Virus record (IMG/VR): IMGVR_UViG_3300031620_000001
Span: 1-20,662 of that record
DNA: 20,662 nucleotides
Origin: a virus
Reading direction: 5' to 3' (one strand)
Notes under the pieces: generated by a model
Told to the model about the DNA's origin: nothing
Databases searched by the model: none
Seen by the model: only the letters and a program-made list of their open reading frames with translations
Position numbers and translations under genes: made by a program
Part shown: piece by piece, positions 6,906 to 16,195 of the stretch
How positions within the stretch are numbered: position 1 is the stretch's first letter
Layout of the letters: the number at the start of each line of letters is the position of its first letter

Positions 6906-7856
6906 TTAAATTACATACCAAATTGTTATCCAACCTCGGTTGTAAGAAGTTGCATCAAAATCAATATGGTCAAATATACCGTTAACTCTCCTAAACAATT
7001 GAACATAAGTCTGGTTGATATAAAATCCTCCGTCATTTGGATTAACTTGATCGTTATAATCTAAGGGATAATAATCGTTACCATCATCATCTCTAATGAG
7101 AATAGAGATTTGTCGTATCTTATCTCGTGTTAAACCATGGCCTATTTGAACATTTACAGTAATGTCCATGTTCCAATCCCCAATCTCGATAACTTTCTGG
7201 TTGAGAGAAAGAATAGGGACTCCAAGTGTAGCTCTTGCTGTAGCTGCATCCTCATCATCCAATAGTGTCTTAATGAAAGTAGTTACACCCAAAGTCGTCA
7301 GGGCAGCCGAAGCATTCTCATCATCGAGCAGAGTCTTTATATAATCGGTGACGGAGAGGTCCCCATGGCTCTTGAGCTCTACGTTCTTTATCCCGCTGAG
7401 ATCGTCTTTCCATGCAAGGAGTTTGCTGGCCACCGGGTCAGGCAAGCTCAGATCGAAATAGCTGGAGCTTTTCGCAAGAATGAGCATTCGGCCCAATTTT
7501 TCGATAATTTCTTGAATCAGCATCACGCCCCGGTCCAGCCCTTCTTCATGTGTTTCAGCAGGAAAGGAATCATTTTCCACGTAATCCACATCCTGGGTCG
7601 GCGGCATTTCCCTGATTATCACAAGCGTATTTTCCTCCGCATACGCCTTGACAGTGGTGACGGTCCCACCGGTCGGCCAGAGGCCCGCGCTCACGGTGTA
7701 ATCCGTTGTCAATGTCAATGTGGTTTCCTTTCCCTCGGAATCACATAGAATCACGATAAGGTCCGTTTTGGCGAAAATCTTGAAATTGAACGGAAACTCC
7801 TTTTGCCATCCATTGCAACTATAGGAAATCCTATTGGTTGTTGATGATACAGTCAT
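6906..7856 (-). CDS. T7 gp17 N-terminal-domain tail-fibre protein (paralogue 1)
   Basis: A 316-residue tail-fibre protein. Residues 1-130 form the T7 fibre attachment domain (TVSSTTNRISY, KEFPFNFKI, FPAETHEEGLDRGVML). A short DLSLPDPVASKLLAW segment follows. Next come two 20-residue linker repeats, (Y/F)IKTLLDDE-x-A-TLGV (172-191 and 194-213), typical of phage fibre shafts. A beta-rich C-terminal domain of about 100 residues (LNQKVIEIGDW to ITIWYVI) may trimerise or bind. The ATG overlaps the stop codon of the 76-residue gene (ATGA) and GGAG lies 9 bases upstream, so translation is coupled. Its role is to bind the tail and probably a host receptor or a further fibre. The beta-helix spike encoded downstream could be a partner. 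Confidence 0.88.
   Translation of the reverse strand: MTVSSTTNRISYSCNGWQKEFPFNFKIFAKTDLIVILCDSEGKETTLTLTTDYTVSAGLWPTGGTVTTVKAYAEENTLVIIREMPPTQDVDYVENDSFPAETHEEGLDRGVMLIQEIIEKLGRMLILAKSSSYFDLSLPDPVASKLLAWKDDLSGIKNVELKSHGDLSVTDYIKTLLDDENASAALTTLGVTTFIKTLLDDEDAATARATLGVPILSLNQKVIEIGDWNMDITVNVQIGHGLTRDKIRQISILIRDDDGNDYYPLDYNDQVNPNDGGFYINQTYVQLFRRVNGIFDHIDFDATSYNRGWITIWYVI
7218..7343 (-). repeat. Two-unit tandem repeat inside tail fibre
   Basis: Two copies of a 20-codon unit with a 66-base period encode YIKTLLDDENASAALTTLGV and FIKTLLDDEDAATARATLGV. Such units lengthen fibre shafts and vary in number between related phages. Confidence 0.75.
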
Positions 7857-8083
7857 GATTTTATCTCCATACTATTGTTTTTTATTTCATCCGGAGGCTC
7901 TATCGTAGGTTTGATTTTTTGGGCCTTCATGATATCCCATATATGACTTTCCAATCGTATCCCCTGGGCTACGATAAGTTCAAATTCCTTGCGACCGACC
8001 TTATTCCTCAATCTTACCTCAAAGGAGGCTATCCAGGCGCCAACGATGGGAATTACAATTAATTCTTTCATAAATCCGTTCAT
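7853..8083 (-). CDS. Small phage protein with N-terminal membrane-like segment, unknown function
   Basis: A 76-residue protein. Residues 6-21 (KELIVIPIVGAWIASF) form a short hydrophobic segment. An amphipathic charged helix follows (EVRLRNKVGRKEFELIVAQ), then WDIMKAQKIK and an acidic end. Its ATG overlaps the stop of the giant ejection-protein gene (ATGA), and its own stop overlaps the fibre start (ATGA), so it is part of a tightly coupled block. I recognise no family. The position between the gp16-slot and gp17-slot genes suggests a virion-assembly or membrane-associated accessory. Confidence 0.7.
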   Translation of the reverse strand: MNGFMKELIVIPIVGAWIASFEVRLRNKVGRKEFELIVAQGIRLESHIWDIMKAQKIKPTIEPPDEIKNNSMEIKS

Positions 8084-11000
8084 TTTTCTTTGGCCATTTT
8101 CTTTACTTGCTCAACGATGTCATTCCCGCCCCTGGCCATATCGATCATCTGATAATAAATCAGATCGATAAGCTGCCGTTTTTCATCTGGGGAGATCTCG
8201 GGATTTTCATAAATAAAAGAGATTGTCTTTTGAGCATTTGAGAGTCCCTTATAGATCCCTGTCAATCTGATAGCGACTTGCTCCGCGTTCTCTTCCAGAA
8301 TGCCGATAGCCTCTTCATACTTTAACTCTTTCTTGCTCAGGGTCTTGATCGTTGCAATGATCTGCTCGATATCCTGGTAATTGTCATAGAACTTCTTGAT
8401 GCTCTCGGCCTGGCCGGACGGATGCCGGACAGCGAATCCCTTTATTAAAGGAATATCGGCCCACGTGCGGGCCGGTTTGATTGTCTCAGGTACTATGCCC
8501 GTTCTACGTAGTGCCTCGTCAGCTACTTTCAGGATATGAATACCCAGGCCTCCGGACCATCCCCTGATGAGATTTTCTATCCGGGCAGGAGAGATAAAAG
8601 GGCTTTTTTCCAGGGCAGGCAATTCGCCGAGCGTCCTTCCTATAAGCTTCGCTACTTCCGTTGTATATGGCTTATACTGGTATTCAGGGAGCACCTTTTC
8701 TCTGGCTGCGGGTACTATAGGCCTGTCAAGGAAAAGGCTTCTATTCGCCCAATTCTCCATCCATGGGATCGCTACTGTGGGGATCATGCCGGGAGAGGCG
8801 CCCCGGACTATTGCCTGAATGGTTCCGTCGAAGGCATGGGGATCCTGATCAAGAATGTATTCGGTGATTCTTTCAGGGACGGTGCCGAAAAGAATACCAA
8901 GTTCAAAGGGTTTGGGAATTCTCCAGATATGATTTTCGGTCATGACGATCCAGAAAAGATCCTTTTGCCATTGCGGTATTTCCTTCCAGCGCTCATCCTG
9001 CCGATTGACAATGGTAAGAATGACTGAGGGCAAGGTTATTCCAGCCGCTACCTTGGCCGTGGTCATTGCAGGTTGCTCTATGAAGGTCCGCCTCATCTTA
9101 TCTATACCCTGCACATTGGCATTCCAAAAGGCGATAAGGATATTGACCGCCCTTGTTTTCGCGCCTACCCTGGCAAAATCCAGGGTCACTTCCCGACTGG
9201 CATACGCGGCCTCGAGCATTCCTGTCTTAGTGACTCCTTCTTTCTTTATTCCTTTCTTGAATTCGCCTAACCTGGTCCCTGCCTCCATAATCTCGCTCAG
9301 GATCCTGAGTGCCTCGATAGGATTCTTAATGATGTTTCGCACCGGAGTTTTTTGAAGTACCTGGCCGAGGTTCTTTTGCAGATATTTCCGGTCCATGGAT
9401 ACCAGCATCGACCGCAGGCCTCCCCCTTTTTTCCATTGCCAGTAAGCCTCATCTTTCTTGGCCAGGGAAAATACGCCTTTGGCCAGGTCATAGCCGGGAG
9501 CAAAGTTATACTTGGAATAGGCAAAGGCTGAAAACTGATCACGAAAGGGGTTTCGTGCGATAAACTCAGGGGTAAGGGTAGCACCGGCCCTCAGCCAGCT
9601 TGCAGGCATACCCAGGATTCGTATCAAAAGATTGACACTTTCCCGGTCCAGGGCAAGCATGGTTTTGGCCACGTCGGGATGCACCTGGTAAAGGGTTCTT
9701 TTCCCGGCTCTCCAGACAGCGATTACATTATCTTTGGGCATAAAGGCAGAGGGACGAAAGATCTCAGCCACGCCCTCGGGAAGATCCAGGCCAAATTCTT
9801 TTGTAGTTTCTATGACTGCGACTTTCTCAATCGTCCTTTCTATGATCTTACTTTTCGCTTCTGAAGTCTTTGCCCCTTTCAAACGCTCGATGATCTGGCT
9901 GGTCTCGCCCTTGGAAAACCCTCTGGTTGTGAGAGCTTCACGAACCCTCTCTTCTACTTTATCAAGGGGTTTTAATTCTTCCCCTTCACCGATCTTTACC
10001 TTTTCCTCTATCTCACGCTTCAGTTCCTTGTATTTAGATGTTTCTACCCATTTGCCGTATTTTTGCAGGAGGCCCCACAGCTCCGGCTCCCTGATCTTGA
10101 TTACTTGCTTAGGCTCGGGAATTCGCTCAACATATTTTCCCATCCCCTCGGTACTCTCAGCTAAGTTTACTAAGGCCCTTCCAACTGCGTTCTTCTCAGC
10201 CAGGTTGATGTAGAGATAGGTATTCTTGATGATCGATTCGAGGGGATCCTGAATATCTCTCCATGAGCCCTTGATCCGTTTTATCGGTTGCCGCGCCTGC
10301 AGGCCGACACCGGTTCCTCTGCTTCTGTCCGTTTCCATAACCCGGTAAAAAGGCACGTAATCACGGTTCAGTTGCTTCATTTTAATGGCGGTCTTTGTGC
10401 TGACCAGGCCGCTATCGACCAGATAGGCAAGCGTAGCATCCTGGTATTTGATGAGATCCTTGAAGATCTCTCCATAGACAGGGTCATATTTATTGACAAC
10501 AAATTCAGCGTCCTCGATCAAAACACCGGTTTCAATGCCTCGCTTGTGGAGCTCTATGGCCCTCTTGGAAACGATAAAGGCGCGAAACTCGTCCAGATTA
10601 TCTTTGACAGGCTCAAGGATTGCCCTCAACGGCTTGCCGACGTTCTCATAGGTCTTGAATAAATAAGGGCTATGCTCCAGGAAATGTTCTGCCCTGCCAT
10701 GCCAGCCGCGCATAAGCCGGACCAGCTTGTAGGGATCTTTCTCAGCGGAGATCTTCTCGCCCTTGGTCATTGCTTCGACAACCCGCTTGAGGAAATGGAG
10801 ATCGTCTACCGCAGCGGTATAGAGATCCGGCCAGCTGGGGAGTCTTTTTTCCCTGGCACCGACGGAGACCTGCGAAAGCACACGCATCTCTGCCGGTTGC
10901 TTGATCCATTTCTCAAACTCTTTCCGGGTTTCAAGCAGAATCTCCTTTGCTTCCGGGGATTTCTCGCCGAGCATGGCTTCAAACGCCTTATAGAATTCGG

Positions 11001-14000
11001 GTGCCTTTTCCAGGGCCTGCTTCTCATTCGTGACGTAAAGCCTGATAAACTCCGCGAATCCTTCAGGGAGTTTTGCCTGTCCGCCCCGGGGTTTTGTGGC
11101 TATGGCCAGGAGTTCTTTTCTCCAGGGCTCAAGGGGTTTTGAGGAAAGACCTTGCCGTGTAATTGCCTGCGGCCAGAGAAACTTTTGAAGACCATGGCCG
11201 GCCTCATGGCAGATAGTCTCAATGTCATTGGCAAACTTGGTGCGGACTACTTCTTCTTTGAGCTTGAAGATGCCGAGATATCGCCTGCCGGCTCCCCAAA
11301 AGCGCCCGGTCCTGATAGGCACATCCAGCTTTTCCTTGAGAAAATTGACAATATCGGATCGCCTGATCGGTTTTTCGATCTCACCAGGGGGTTCCGGCTT
11401 GCGCCTGAATCCTTTCTCGGGGGCAAAGGCCATTGGCGCGGTATCGGTTGATAAAAAGCCATACCCTTCGGCCTCTGCTTTTAAAGGTGGCTCATCATAG
11501 AGGGGACCTTTTGTTTCTTCCAAGGGTTTGAAAGGCATTAGGCCTGCAACTGGCTTTTGATCTTTATACGCAACTAACATCCCATCCTCGGGATTGACTT
11601 TATATTCAGCGTCAGGAAAACGATTTCGGACAACATTGAATTTATCTTGCATATAGGCGGTGTACTTGTCTCCGCACTTAAAAATCACACCGGAACTATA
11701 AATATCGCTCAATCGAGCAACCGGTTCTTTAGATACAACATAATCAAGGGCTTCAATATCGGTGGAATAGTAATATAAACGTTCAGTTGCTATGGTGCGA
11801 TCATAGTCCATTTGTTTGAATACATCCTTTGGATCGAATTCGGGAAATTCAGTGAATTTTTTGTTTTTTGGTAGTTCCCCTTTGATGAGAATATTACCAT
11901 CAGAAAACCAACCAGGAGCATTTTCAAGTTTTATTAATTCTTCAATATGCTCTCGTTTTGCCGCTACCGGAGATGGTTTCGCCGGCGCTTTTCGCAGGGC
12001 GGGCGTGAGAACTATCTTCTCTTTCTCAGGCGTCTTTTGAATCCTCCGCCTGAATTCTTTCAAAGCGTCTTTCCATGGTGCGATCCTTGCCGTAGCCCCA
12101 TCAATCTTAAATTTGATCCATTCTATTTCTGTTGCTTCCTCCGGTACCTTCTTGATCGCCTCATCGATCTCTTTCAGGAGTCCTGCTTTATCGCTCAGGA
12201 TCGCGCCTGGCTTGCCGGTAATTTTCGGTTCCGGTTTTTTAGGCACTTTCTCTACCTTCTCCACTGGCTTGTCGAGCATCACGATCCGGCTTTTTACTCC
12301 GGTCTGCCGGAAGGATTCAGCGCCTTTAAAGGCCCCTTCCAGCTCGTAAGTCGTTCCCTTTCTTTCCTCGAACCATTTCCTGAATGCCTCTGATTTCTTA
12401 TCCGTTTTAAAGAAAGGCCCCTCGCTCATGACGGAGATCAGTCTGCCTCCCGGATTCAAATGCTCGTAAGCATGATAGACATGATCGACATCCTGGCCCT
12501 TTTCAAACGGGGGATTCTGTACGATCCGGTCATATTTGCCTTCATGCTTCAAGAAATCGTCACCGATCACCTTGAATTTTTTGAGGTTCAGGAGTTTCCG
12601 GAGAGAATAATTCCACTCGAGTACGGACAGAGGAGCTTCAGGATGAGCGCCACGGATCACCTCGGCAAGATTCCCCATGCCGGCGGAGGGCTCCAAGACC
12701 GTGCTTTGGGGTTCTATTCCTGCCAGGTCCACCATCATTTTTCCGACCGGCTCGGGTGTAGGGAAAAATCCGGGAATTTTCCTACCGATAAATTCAGCCT
12801 CTTTTGCCTTGAGTGCCTTTTCTCTCAAAACTTCCTCGGAAGGACCTTTGATAAATGCCTGAATATCGGCCTGGGCTTGTTTCAATTCCTCCAGTTTGTT
12901 TATATTGGCTGATTTGAGCCGTTTTGCCTGTGTAGCGATCCAATCATTGAGCGCATTGATATCAGGGTAGACGTTACCCCGAAAATCTATCAATGTCTCG
13001 ATTTGCGCCTTGTTGGTAACTCCTTTGAGACTTTCCGGCAAGGTTCTGTTTTCAATCGCATCGGCAATGCCGTTCATGACGTTCTGGGTCTGTTCTAATC
13101 GATCCGCATCAGCGGCCATGCTCTCGGCAATCCGGGCACGTCGGGCCGTTAGGGCTTGCTTTGAAATCGCCGGTTCTCTTTTCTCCTTGATTTGGCTTGT
13201 CAGCTTCTCAGCGGCCTCACGGAATTTGCCTATAAGTTTTTGGTCCTCGGGTGAGACTTTCAGTTCCGGGGCAGGTTCTTCAATCGGAGGTTTTAGTTCT
13301 ATCTTCGGTTTCTCAGGTATTTCAATCTTTGCCGGTTCCGGTTTTTTATATTTATCCGGGAATTCCTTAACCTCCTCTACCCCTTTAGGAGTAAATTTCA
13401 CAATTTTAATCTCATCACCTACTTTCATCTCATAGGTGTCTTTACCTATATCAAACCTTCTTTTAAGTTTTGGTTTTTCTGGAGCTTTATATTTATCCGG
13501 GACGTCCTTATTATCACTGAACAAATCTTCCTTGATCGAAGGATCTTCCTTGATATCCTCGATTACCTCAGCGGGTTTCTTCCCTGATCGCCAGTAAATA
13601 TTTCTGAGCTTCCCGGCGATATGGGTACTAAAGCGCATTCCACCGATCAGAATAGCTCCGTCAATGAATTCCCGGGGCTCCGGGATCTGTCCCTCGAGCG
13701 CATCCCCCACTGTAACCATTGTCACCACTTCAGCGGGTACTCTCCCGAGTCCCGGCACTCTTACGCCTACGGCTCCGGTGGCCATGCCTATGATCTCAGC
13801 TTTGGCCGTTTCCCAAACAGCATCGGTAAGCCTCTTCCAGAATTCGGAAAAGGAATGGATCTCTCCCTTCTCGTATTTATCCATAAGAACCTTGCGGAGT
13901 CCTGCAGGCAGGGCGAATACTCCCCCTACTGCGGTCACCGGTCCTCCCCCTGCGCCGATGAGGCCTCCCATGGTCATAAAGGGCAGATCCCCGAGCAAGG

Positions 14001-14544
14001 TCGATCCCTGCATGAGAATCCGCTGCGCCGGCGTCATATATTTTTCCGCGCTTTCGGGCAGGGGTTCCGGTACTTTGCCCGTTGCAAGCAGTCCTGTGAC
14101 CGATGCCTTGAATCCCTTGCTGATAACCTCTTCTGTTGTGGGCTCGAATTCATAGGGCCGTCTGCCTGTCTTTTCTGCGGCTTCGACTGCCAAGGTTGCC
14201 CGTGCCCGTTTTTCTTCCCATGCAGGCTCAAAGATCCTTACAAACTTCTGGATCCAGGAAGGCTCTTTTTCCGGATAAATTCCCGGTTCCTTTCTTTTCG
14301 GTTTTTCGCTTTCTTTGAGTTCTTCAGGCGGTTCCTCTTTTTCAGGTAAATACTCAAGTTCTAACTGGAAGATATTGGTGAGCTCATCGGTTAAAGCTTT
14401 CCGGTCAAAGGACTTGATTCCGAAATACTCATCGATCTCTTTACCACTGAAACCGGCTTCGGAAAGCAGACTCCTCTTTTTCTGCATCCAGGCGTTGATT
14501 TCAATGTCGTTAAATTCGGCTTCTTTAAGTTGTTCGATGTTCAT
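8080..14544 (-). CDS. Giant polyvalent internal virion/ejection protein with methyltransferase and HEAGH zincin-like domains
   Basis: A 2154-residue protein in the T7 gene 16 position, probably packaged in the head and injected. I chose ATG 14544 (AGGAAG 11 bases upstream) over a TTG 12 codons earlier. Visible parts: a Pro/Lys/Glu-rich N-terminal half, with a Gly/Ala-rich hydrophobic region near 185-260. A class I adenine-methyltransferase-like domain spans about 585-760, with motif I LEPSAGMG (617-624) and motif IV QNPPF (676-680). A beta-rich stretch (about 915-1010) precedes a zincin-like HEAGH (1113-1117) with downstream EGFAEF as a possible third ligand. Long helical regions follow, and near 1665-1700 a segment ARNPFRDQFSAFAYSKYNFAP resembles large-polyvalent-protein-associated domains (LPD38-like). 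No transglycosylase motif like that of T7 gp16 is seen. Anti-restriction or host takeover after entry is inferred from known polyvalent proteins. Confidence 0.82.
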   Translation of the reverse strand: MNIEQLKEAEFNDIEINAWMQKKRSLLSEAGFSGKEIDEYFGIKSFDRKALTDELTNIFQLELEYLPEKEEPPEELKESEKPKRKEPGIYPEKEPSWIQKFVRIFEPAWEEKRARATLAVEAAEKTGRRPYEFEPTTEEVISKGFKASVTGLLATGKVPEPLPESAEKYMTPAQRILMQGSTLLGDLPFMTMGGLIGAGGGPVTAVGGVFALPAGLRKVLMDKYEKGEIHSFSEFWKRLTDAVWETAKAEIIGMATGAVGVRVPGLGRVPAEVVTMVTVGDALEGQIPEPREFIDGAILIGGMRFSTHIAGKLRNIYWRSGKKPAEVIEDIKEDPSIKEDLFSDNKDVPDKYKAPEKPKLKRRFDIGKDTYEMKVGDEIKIVKFTPKGVEEVKEFPDKYKKPEPAKIEIPEKPKIELKPPIEEPAPELKVSPEDQKLIGKFREAAEKLTSQIKEKREPAISKQALTARRARIAESMAADADRLEQTQNVMNGIADAIENRTLPESLKGVTNKAQIETLIDFRGNVYPDINALNDWIATQAKRLKSANINKLEELKQAQADIQAFIKGPSEEVLREKALKAKEAEFIGRKIPGFFPTPEPVGKMMVDLAGIEPQSTVLEPSAGMGNLAEVIRGAHPEAPLSVLEWNYSLRKLLNLKKFKVIGDDFLKHEGKYDRIVQNPPFEKGQDVDHVYHAYEHLNPGGRLISVMSEGPFFKTDKKSEAFRKWFEERKGTTYELEGAFKGAESFRQTGVKSRIVMLDKPVEKVEKVPKKPEPKITGKPGAILSDKAGLLKEIDEAIKKVPEEATEIEWIKFKIDGATARIAPWKDALKEFRRRIQKTPEKEKIVLTPALRKAPAKPSPVAAKREHIEELIKLENAPGWFSDGNILIKGELPKNKKFTEFPEFDPKDVFKQMDYDRTIATERLYYYSTDIEALDYVVSKEPVARLSDIYSSGVIFKCGDKYTAYMQDKFNVVRNRFPDAEYKVNPEDGMLVAYKDQKPVAGLMPFKPLEETKGPLYDEPPLKAEAEGYGFLSTDTAPMAFAPEKGFRRKPEPPGEIEKPIRRSDIVNFLKEKLDVPIRTGRFWGAGRRYLGIFKLKEEVVRTKFANDIETICHEAGHGLQKFLWPQAITRQGLSSKPLEPWRKELLAIATKPRGGQAKLPEGFAEFIRLYVTNEKQALEKAPEFYKAFEAMLGEKSPEAKEILLETRKEFEKWIKQPAEMRVLSQVSVGAREKRLPSWPDLYTAAVDDLHFLKRVVEAMTKGEKISAEKDPYKLVRLMRGWHGRAEHFLEHSPYLFKTYENVGKPLRAILEPVKDNLDEFRAFIVSKRAIELHKRGIETGVLIEDAEFVVNKYDPVYGEIFKDLIKYQDATLAYLVDSGLVSTKTAIKMKQLNRDYVPFYRVMETDRSRGTGVGLQARQPIKRIKGSWRDIQDPLESIIKNTYLYINLAEKNAVGRALVNLAESTEGMGKYVERIPEPKQVIKIREPELWGLLQKYGKWVETSKYKELKREIEEKVKIGEGEELKPLDKVEERVREALTTRGFSKGETSQIIERLKGAKTSEAKSKIIERTIEKVAVIETTKEFGLDLPEGVAEIFRPSAFMPKDNVIAVWRAGKRTLYQVHPDVAKTMLALDRESVNLLIRILGMPASWLRAGATLTPEFIARNPFRDQFSAFAYSKYNFAPGYDLAKGVFSLAKKDEAYWQWKKGGGLRSMLVSMDRKYLQKNLGQVLQKTPVRNIIKNPIEALRILSEIMEAGTRLGEFKKGIKKEGVTKTGMLEAAYASREVTLDFARVGAKTRAVNILIAFWNANVQGIDKMRRTFIEQPAMTTAKVAAGITLPSVILTIVNRQDERWKEIPQWQKDLFWIVMTENHIWRIPKPFELGILFGTVPERITEYILDQDPHAFDGTIQAIVRGASPGMIPTVAIPWMENWANRSLFLDRPIVPAAREKVLPEYQYKPYTTEVAKLIGRTLGELPALEKSPFISPARIENLIRGWSGGLGIHILKVADEALRRTGIVPETIKPARTWADIPLIKGFAVRHPSGQAESIKKFYDNYQDIEQIIATIKTLSKKELKYEEAIGILEENAEQVAIRLTGIYKGLSNAQKTISFIYENPEISPDEKRQLIDLIYYQMIDMARGGNDIVEQVKKMAKEK

Positions 14545-14563
14545 AAAAAAATTGACTTCCTGT

Positions 14564-14580
14564 TTGATAAAAAGTATCAA
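14564..14580 (-). other. Leader hairpin before the giant ejection-protein gene
   Basis: TTGATA-CTTTT-TATCAA forms a 6-bp hairpin on the minus strand, 3 bases upstream of the AGGAAG ribosome binding site, in a 155-base leader (14545-14699) that has no convincing gene. It may mark an RNA processing site or tune translation of the giant protein. Confidence 0.4.
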
Positions 14581-14699
14581 AATTTTATGGGTCTATTGGT
14601 TTACAAGATTTGTCTCTATATCTCCGGGATCTTTTTCATCCTTCTTTTGGTCTTCCTGATTTATTATCATTTTTTTTATAAGCCGGATGATAAAGACCT

Positions 14700-16181
14700 T
14701 CATCTTTGACCGGTGCGCTTTAAATACTCCTCGATAGTCTCCCCCTTCTTGCGTTTTGGTATTTCGCCCTCGATCTTCTCCGGTTTAGTTTTTTCCCTGA
14801 TTTTATCCGCTGTTTCTCTCAGCCGGGTGATAGGCTTTTTGAGGTACGGTGCAAGGACTTTATCGACAACATACTCCGGTGTACCGGGAGTCAGCATATT
14901 AAGCCGTTTCGTCCGATCTTTTTCATCTTCAAGTCTCTCTCTGAGGGCATGTTCAAAGAGATAGGCGTCCCTGATCTCCCCTGCGTCAAAGCCGGTGAAG
15001 AGGTTGCCCTTGATAACCATGTTAGATCCGGTTGTTGTAGCCAGATCCATGAGCTCCGCTTCATGCTGATCTGCCTTATCTTTCCGTTTTTGAATAACCG
15101 CCCTGATGTGTTCGGCATCCTTGGCACTGAGGCCTTTGCCGATATAGCTTATGGGAACATTTAAGCCGATTTCGCCTGCATAGCCTTGTTTCAGCATGGT
15201 CATATAGAATTCCGGATCTGATTTGCCTATTGTATCTTCTTTGGCCTTGAGCTTTGCCTTCTTTTGTGTATCAACTAAGCCTATCCAGTGTTCTTTTCTT
15301 CCGGTGGTCAACGGAGAGAGCATAATATCCTGAAACTTCAGTTTTCCTTCATGCAGCTTGACAAGGGCTTCGTTTTGCCAGGTCTCGGTGATCGCCTCTT
15401 CTTTCTCTTTTTCCCCTGCCAATCGTTCTGTTTCCTCCCTGTTGAGTGCCGTGCCCATGGAGTTTTTATCAGCCGATGGTAGTTTCGATTCATTAATAAA
15501 CTTTACTGCCTCTTCAAATCCAATGGTTCGCAATCGGTTTAATGCTTCAGTCCATAGCATTGTTTTTTCGCGTTTGACCTTGATTTCTTCGGAATCGGCA
15601 CTAAACTTTTCTATCAGCCTTTTTGCTTCTTCCGACTTGATGTAGCCAGCTACCTGAGCCCCGGCCGTATGGATCTGGAAAGTATTGACGATTTCGCGTT
15701 GCTGGTTCTCGTCAGCTTGATTCAGTAATCGCCGTAGGGTCATTTCGTTATTGAAATAATCGGATCTGCCCTGGTCGATGAGCTTTTTCCGGTAAAGGCC
15801 TTTGACTTTAATTTCTGATTGAACGGCAGTTCGCTTGATATAAGGCTCTAATCTTCGCCAGACTTCGCTATCGGTAGTGGATTTCTGGTATTCGCCATGC
15901 AGGTCCTCAAAGAATTTTTTATGCTCCGGTACAAAGGCCTCAAAATCATTCCTGGTCTCCAGACCGGCGACAAATTCCGCGTTTTTCTGCATGACCTCAA
16001 TCTCGGCATTGGACAGCTCCGTAAATTGACGTGCCTGCTGCATCTTTTCAGCGACAAGGCCCAGGATTCTGCCGGTTTGCGTCAATCCGGCGCCGATAAT
16101 CTCGGGGACCTGAGCGCCTTTGGAGATCGGAGCCCTTGGCAAGCTCACCGGTTTTGTTTGATATGTGGGAATTCGTGGCAT
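14700..16181 (-). CDS. Internal virion (core) protein, T7 gp15 position
   Basis: A 493-residue, almost wholly helical and highly charged protein. The N-terminus (MPRIPTYQTKPVSLPRAPIS) is a short polar arm. Then comes IIGAGLTQTGRILGLVAEKMQQARQFTELSNAE, the kind of opening seen in internal core proteins of T7-like phages. The rest has long Glu/Lys heptad-like stretches (for example AEHIRAVIQKRKDKADQHEAELMD and the Lys/Glu-rich C-terminus ending GETIEEYLKRTGQR), suggesting a coiled or multimeric core. No enzyme motif is seen. It lies between the gp14-like gene (14 bases upstream) and the gp16-slot giant gene, with GGAG 8 bases before ATG. The function as part of the ejected core/DNA conduit is inferred from position. 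Confidence 0.7.
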   Translation of the reverse strand: MPRIPTYQTKPVSLPRAPISKGAQVPEIIGAGLTQTGRILGLVAEKMQQARQFTELSNAEIEVMQKNAEFVAGLETRNDFEAFVPEHKKFFEDLHGEYQKSTTDSEVWRRLEPYIKRTAVQSEIKVKGLYRKKLIDQGRSDYFNNEMTLRRLLNQADENQQREIVNTFQIHTAGAQVAGYIKSEEAKRLIEKFSADSEEIKVKREKTMLWTEALNRLRTIGFEEAVKFINESKLPSADKNSMGTALNREETERLAGEKEKEEAITETWQNEALVKLHEGKLKFQDIMLSPLTTGRKEHWIGLVDTQKKAKLKAKEDTIGKSDPEFYMTMLKQGYAGEIGLNVPISYIGKGLSAKDAEHIRAVIQKRKDKADQHEAELMDLATTTGSNMVIKGNLFTGFDAGEIRDAYLFEHALRERLEDEKDRTKRLNMLTPGTPEYVVDKVLAPYLKKPITRLRETADKIREKTKPEKIEGEIPKRKKGETIEEYLKRTGQR

Positions 16182-16195
16182 TTTTCTACTCCAGG

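Noticed and set aside
3724-7856. Possible diversity-generating retroelement, as in phage BPP-1
   Set aside because: The cement protein suggests BPP-1 kinship, so I looked for a reverse transcriptase and template/variable repeats; none is visible in this window.
8536-14349. Many plus-strand open frames of 60-242 codons opposite the giant gene
   Set aside because: They are antisense to a long, well-supported coding region, lack ribosome binding sites and give no recognisable protein families.
8080-14544. T7 gp16-like transglycosylase domain in the giant protein
   Set aside because: No catalytic-Glu lysozyme-like motif could be recognised near the N-terminus; only position links it to gp16.
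14593-14670. A 25-codon minus-strand frame (MIINQEDQKKDEK...) between the gp15-slot and giant genes
   Set aside because: It has no ribosome binding site, is preceded by an A-run, and shows no recognisable features; too short to support as a gene.
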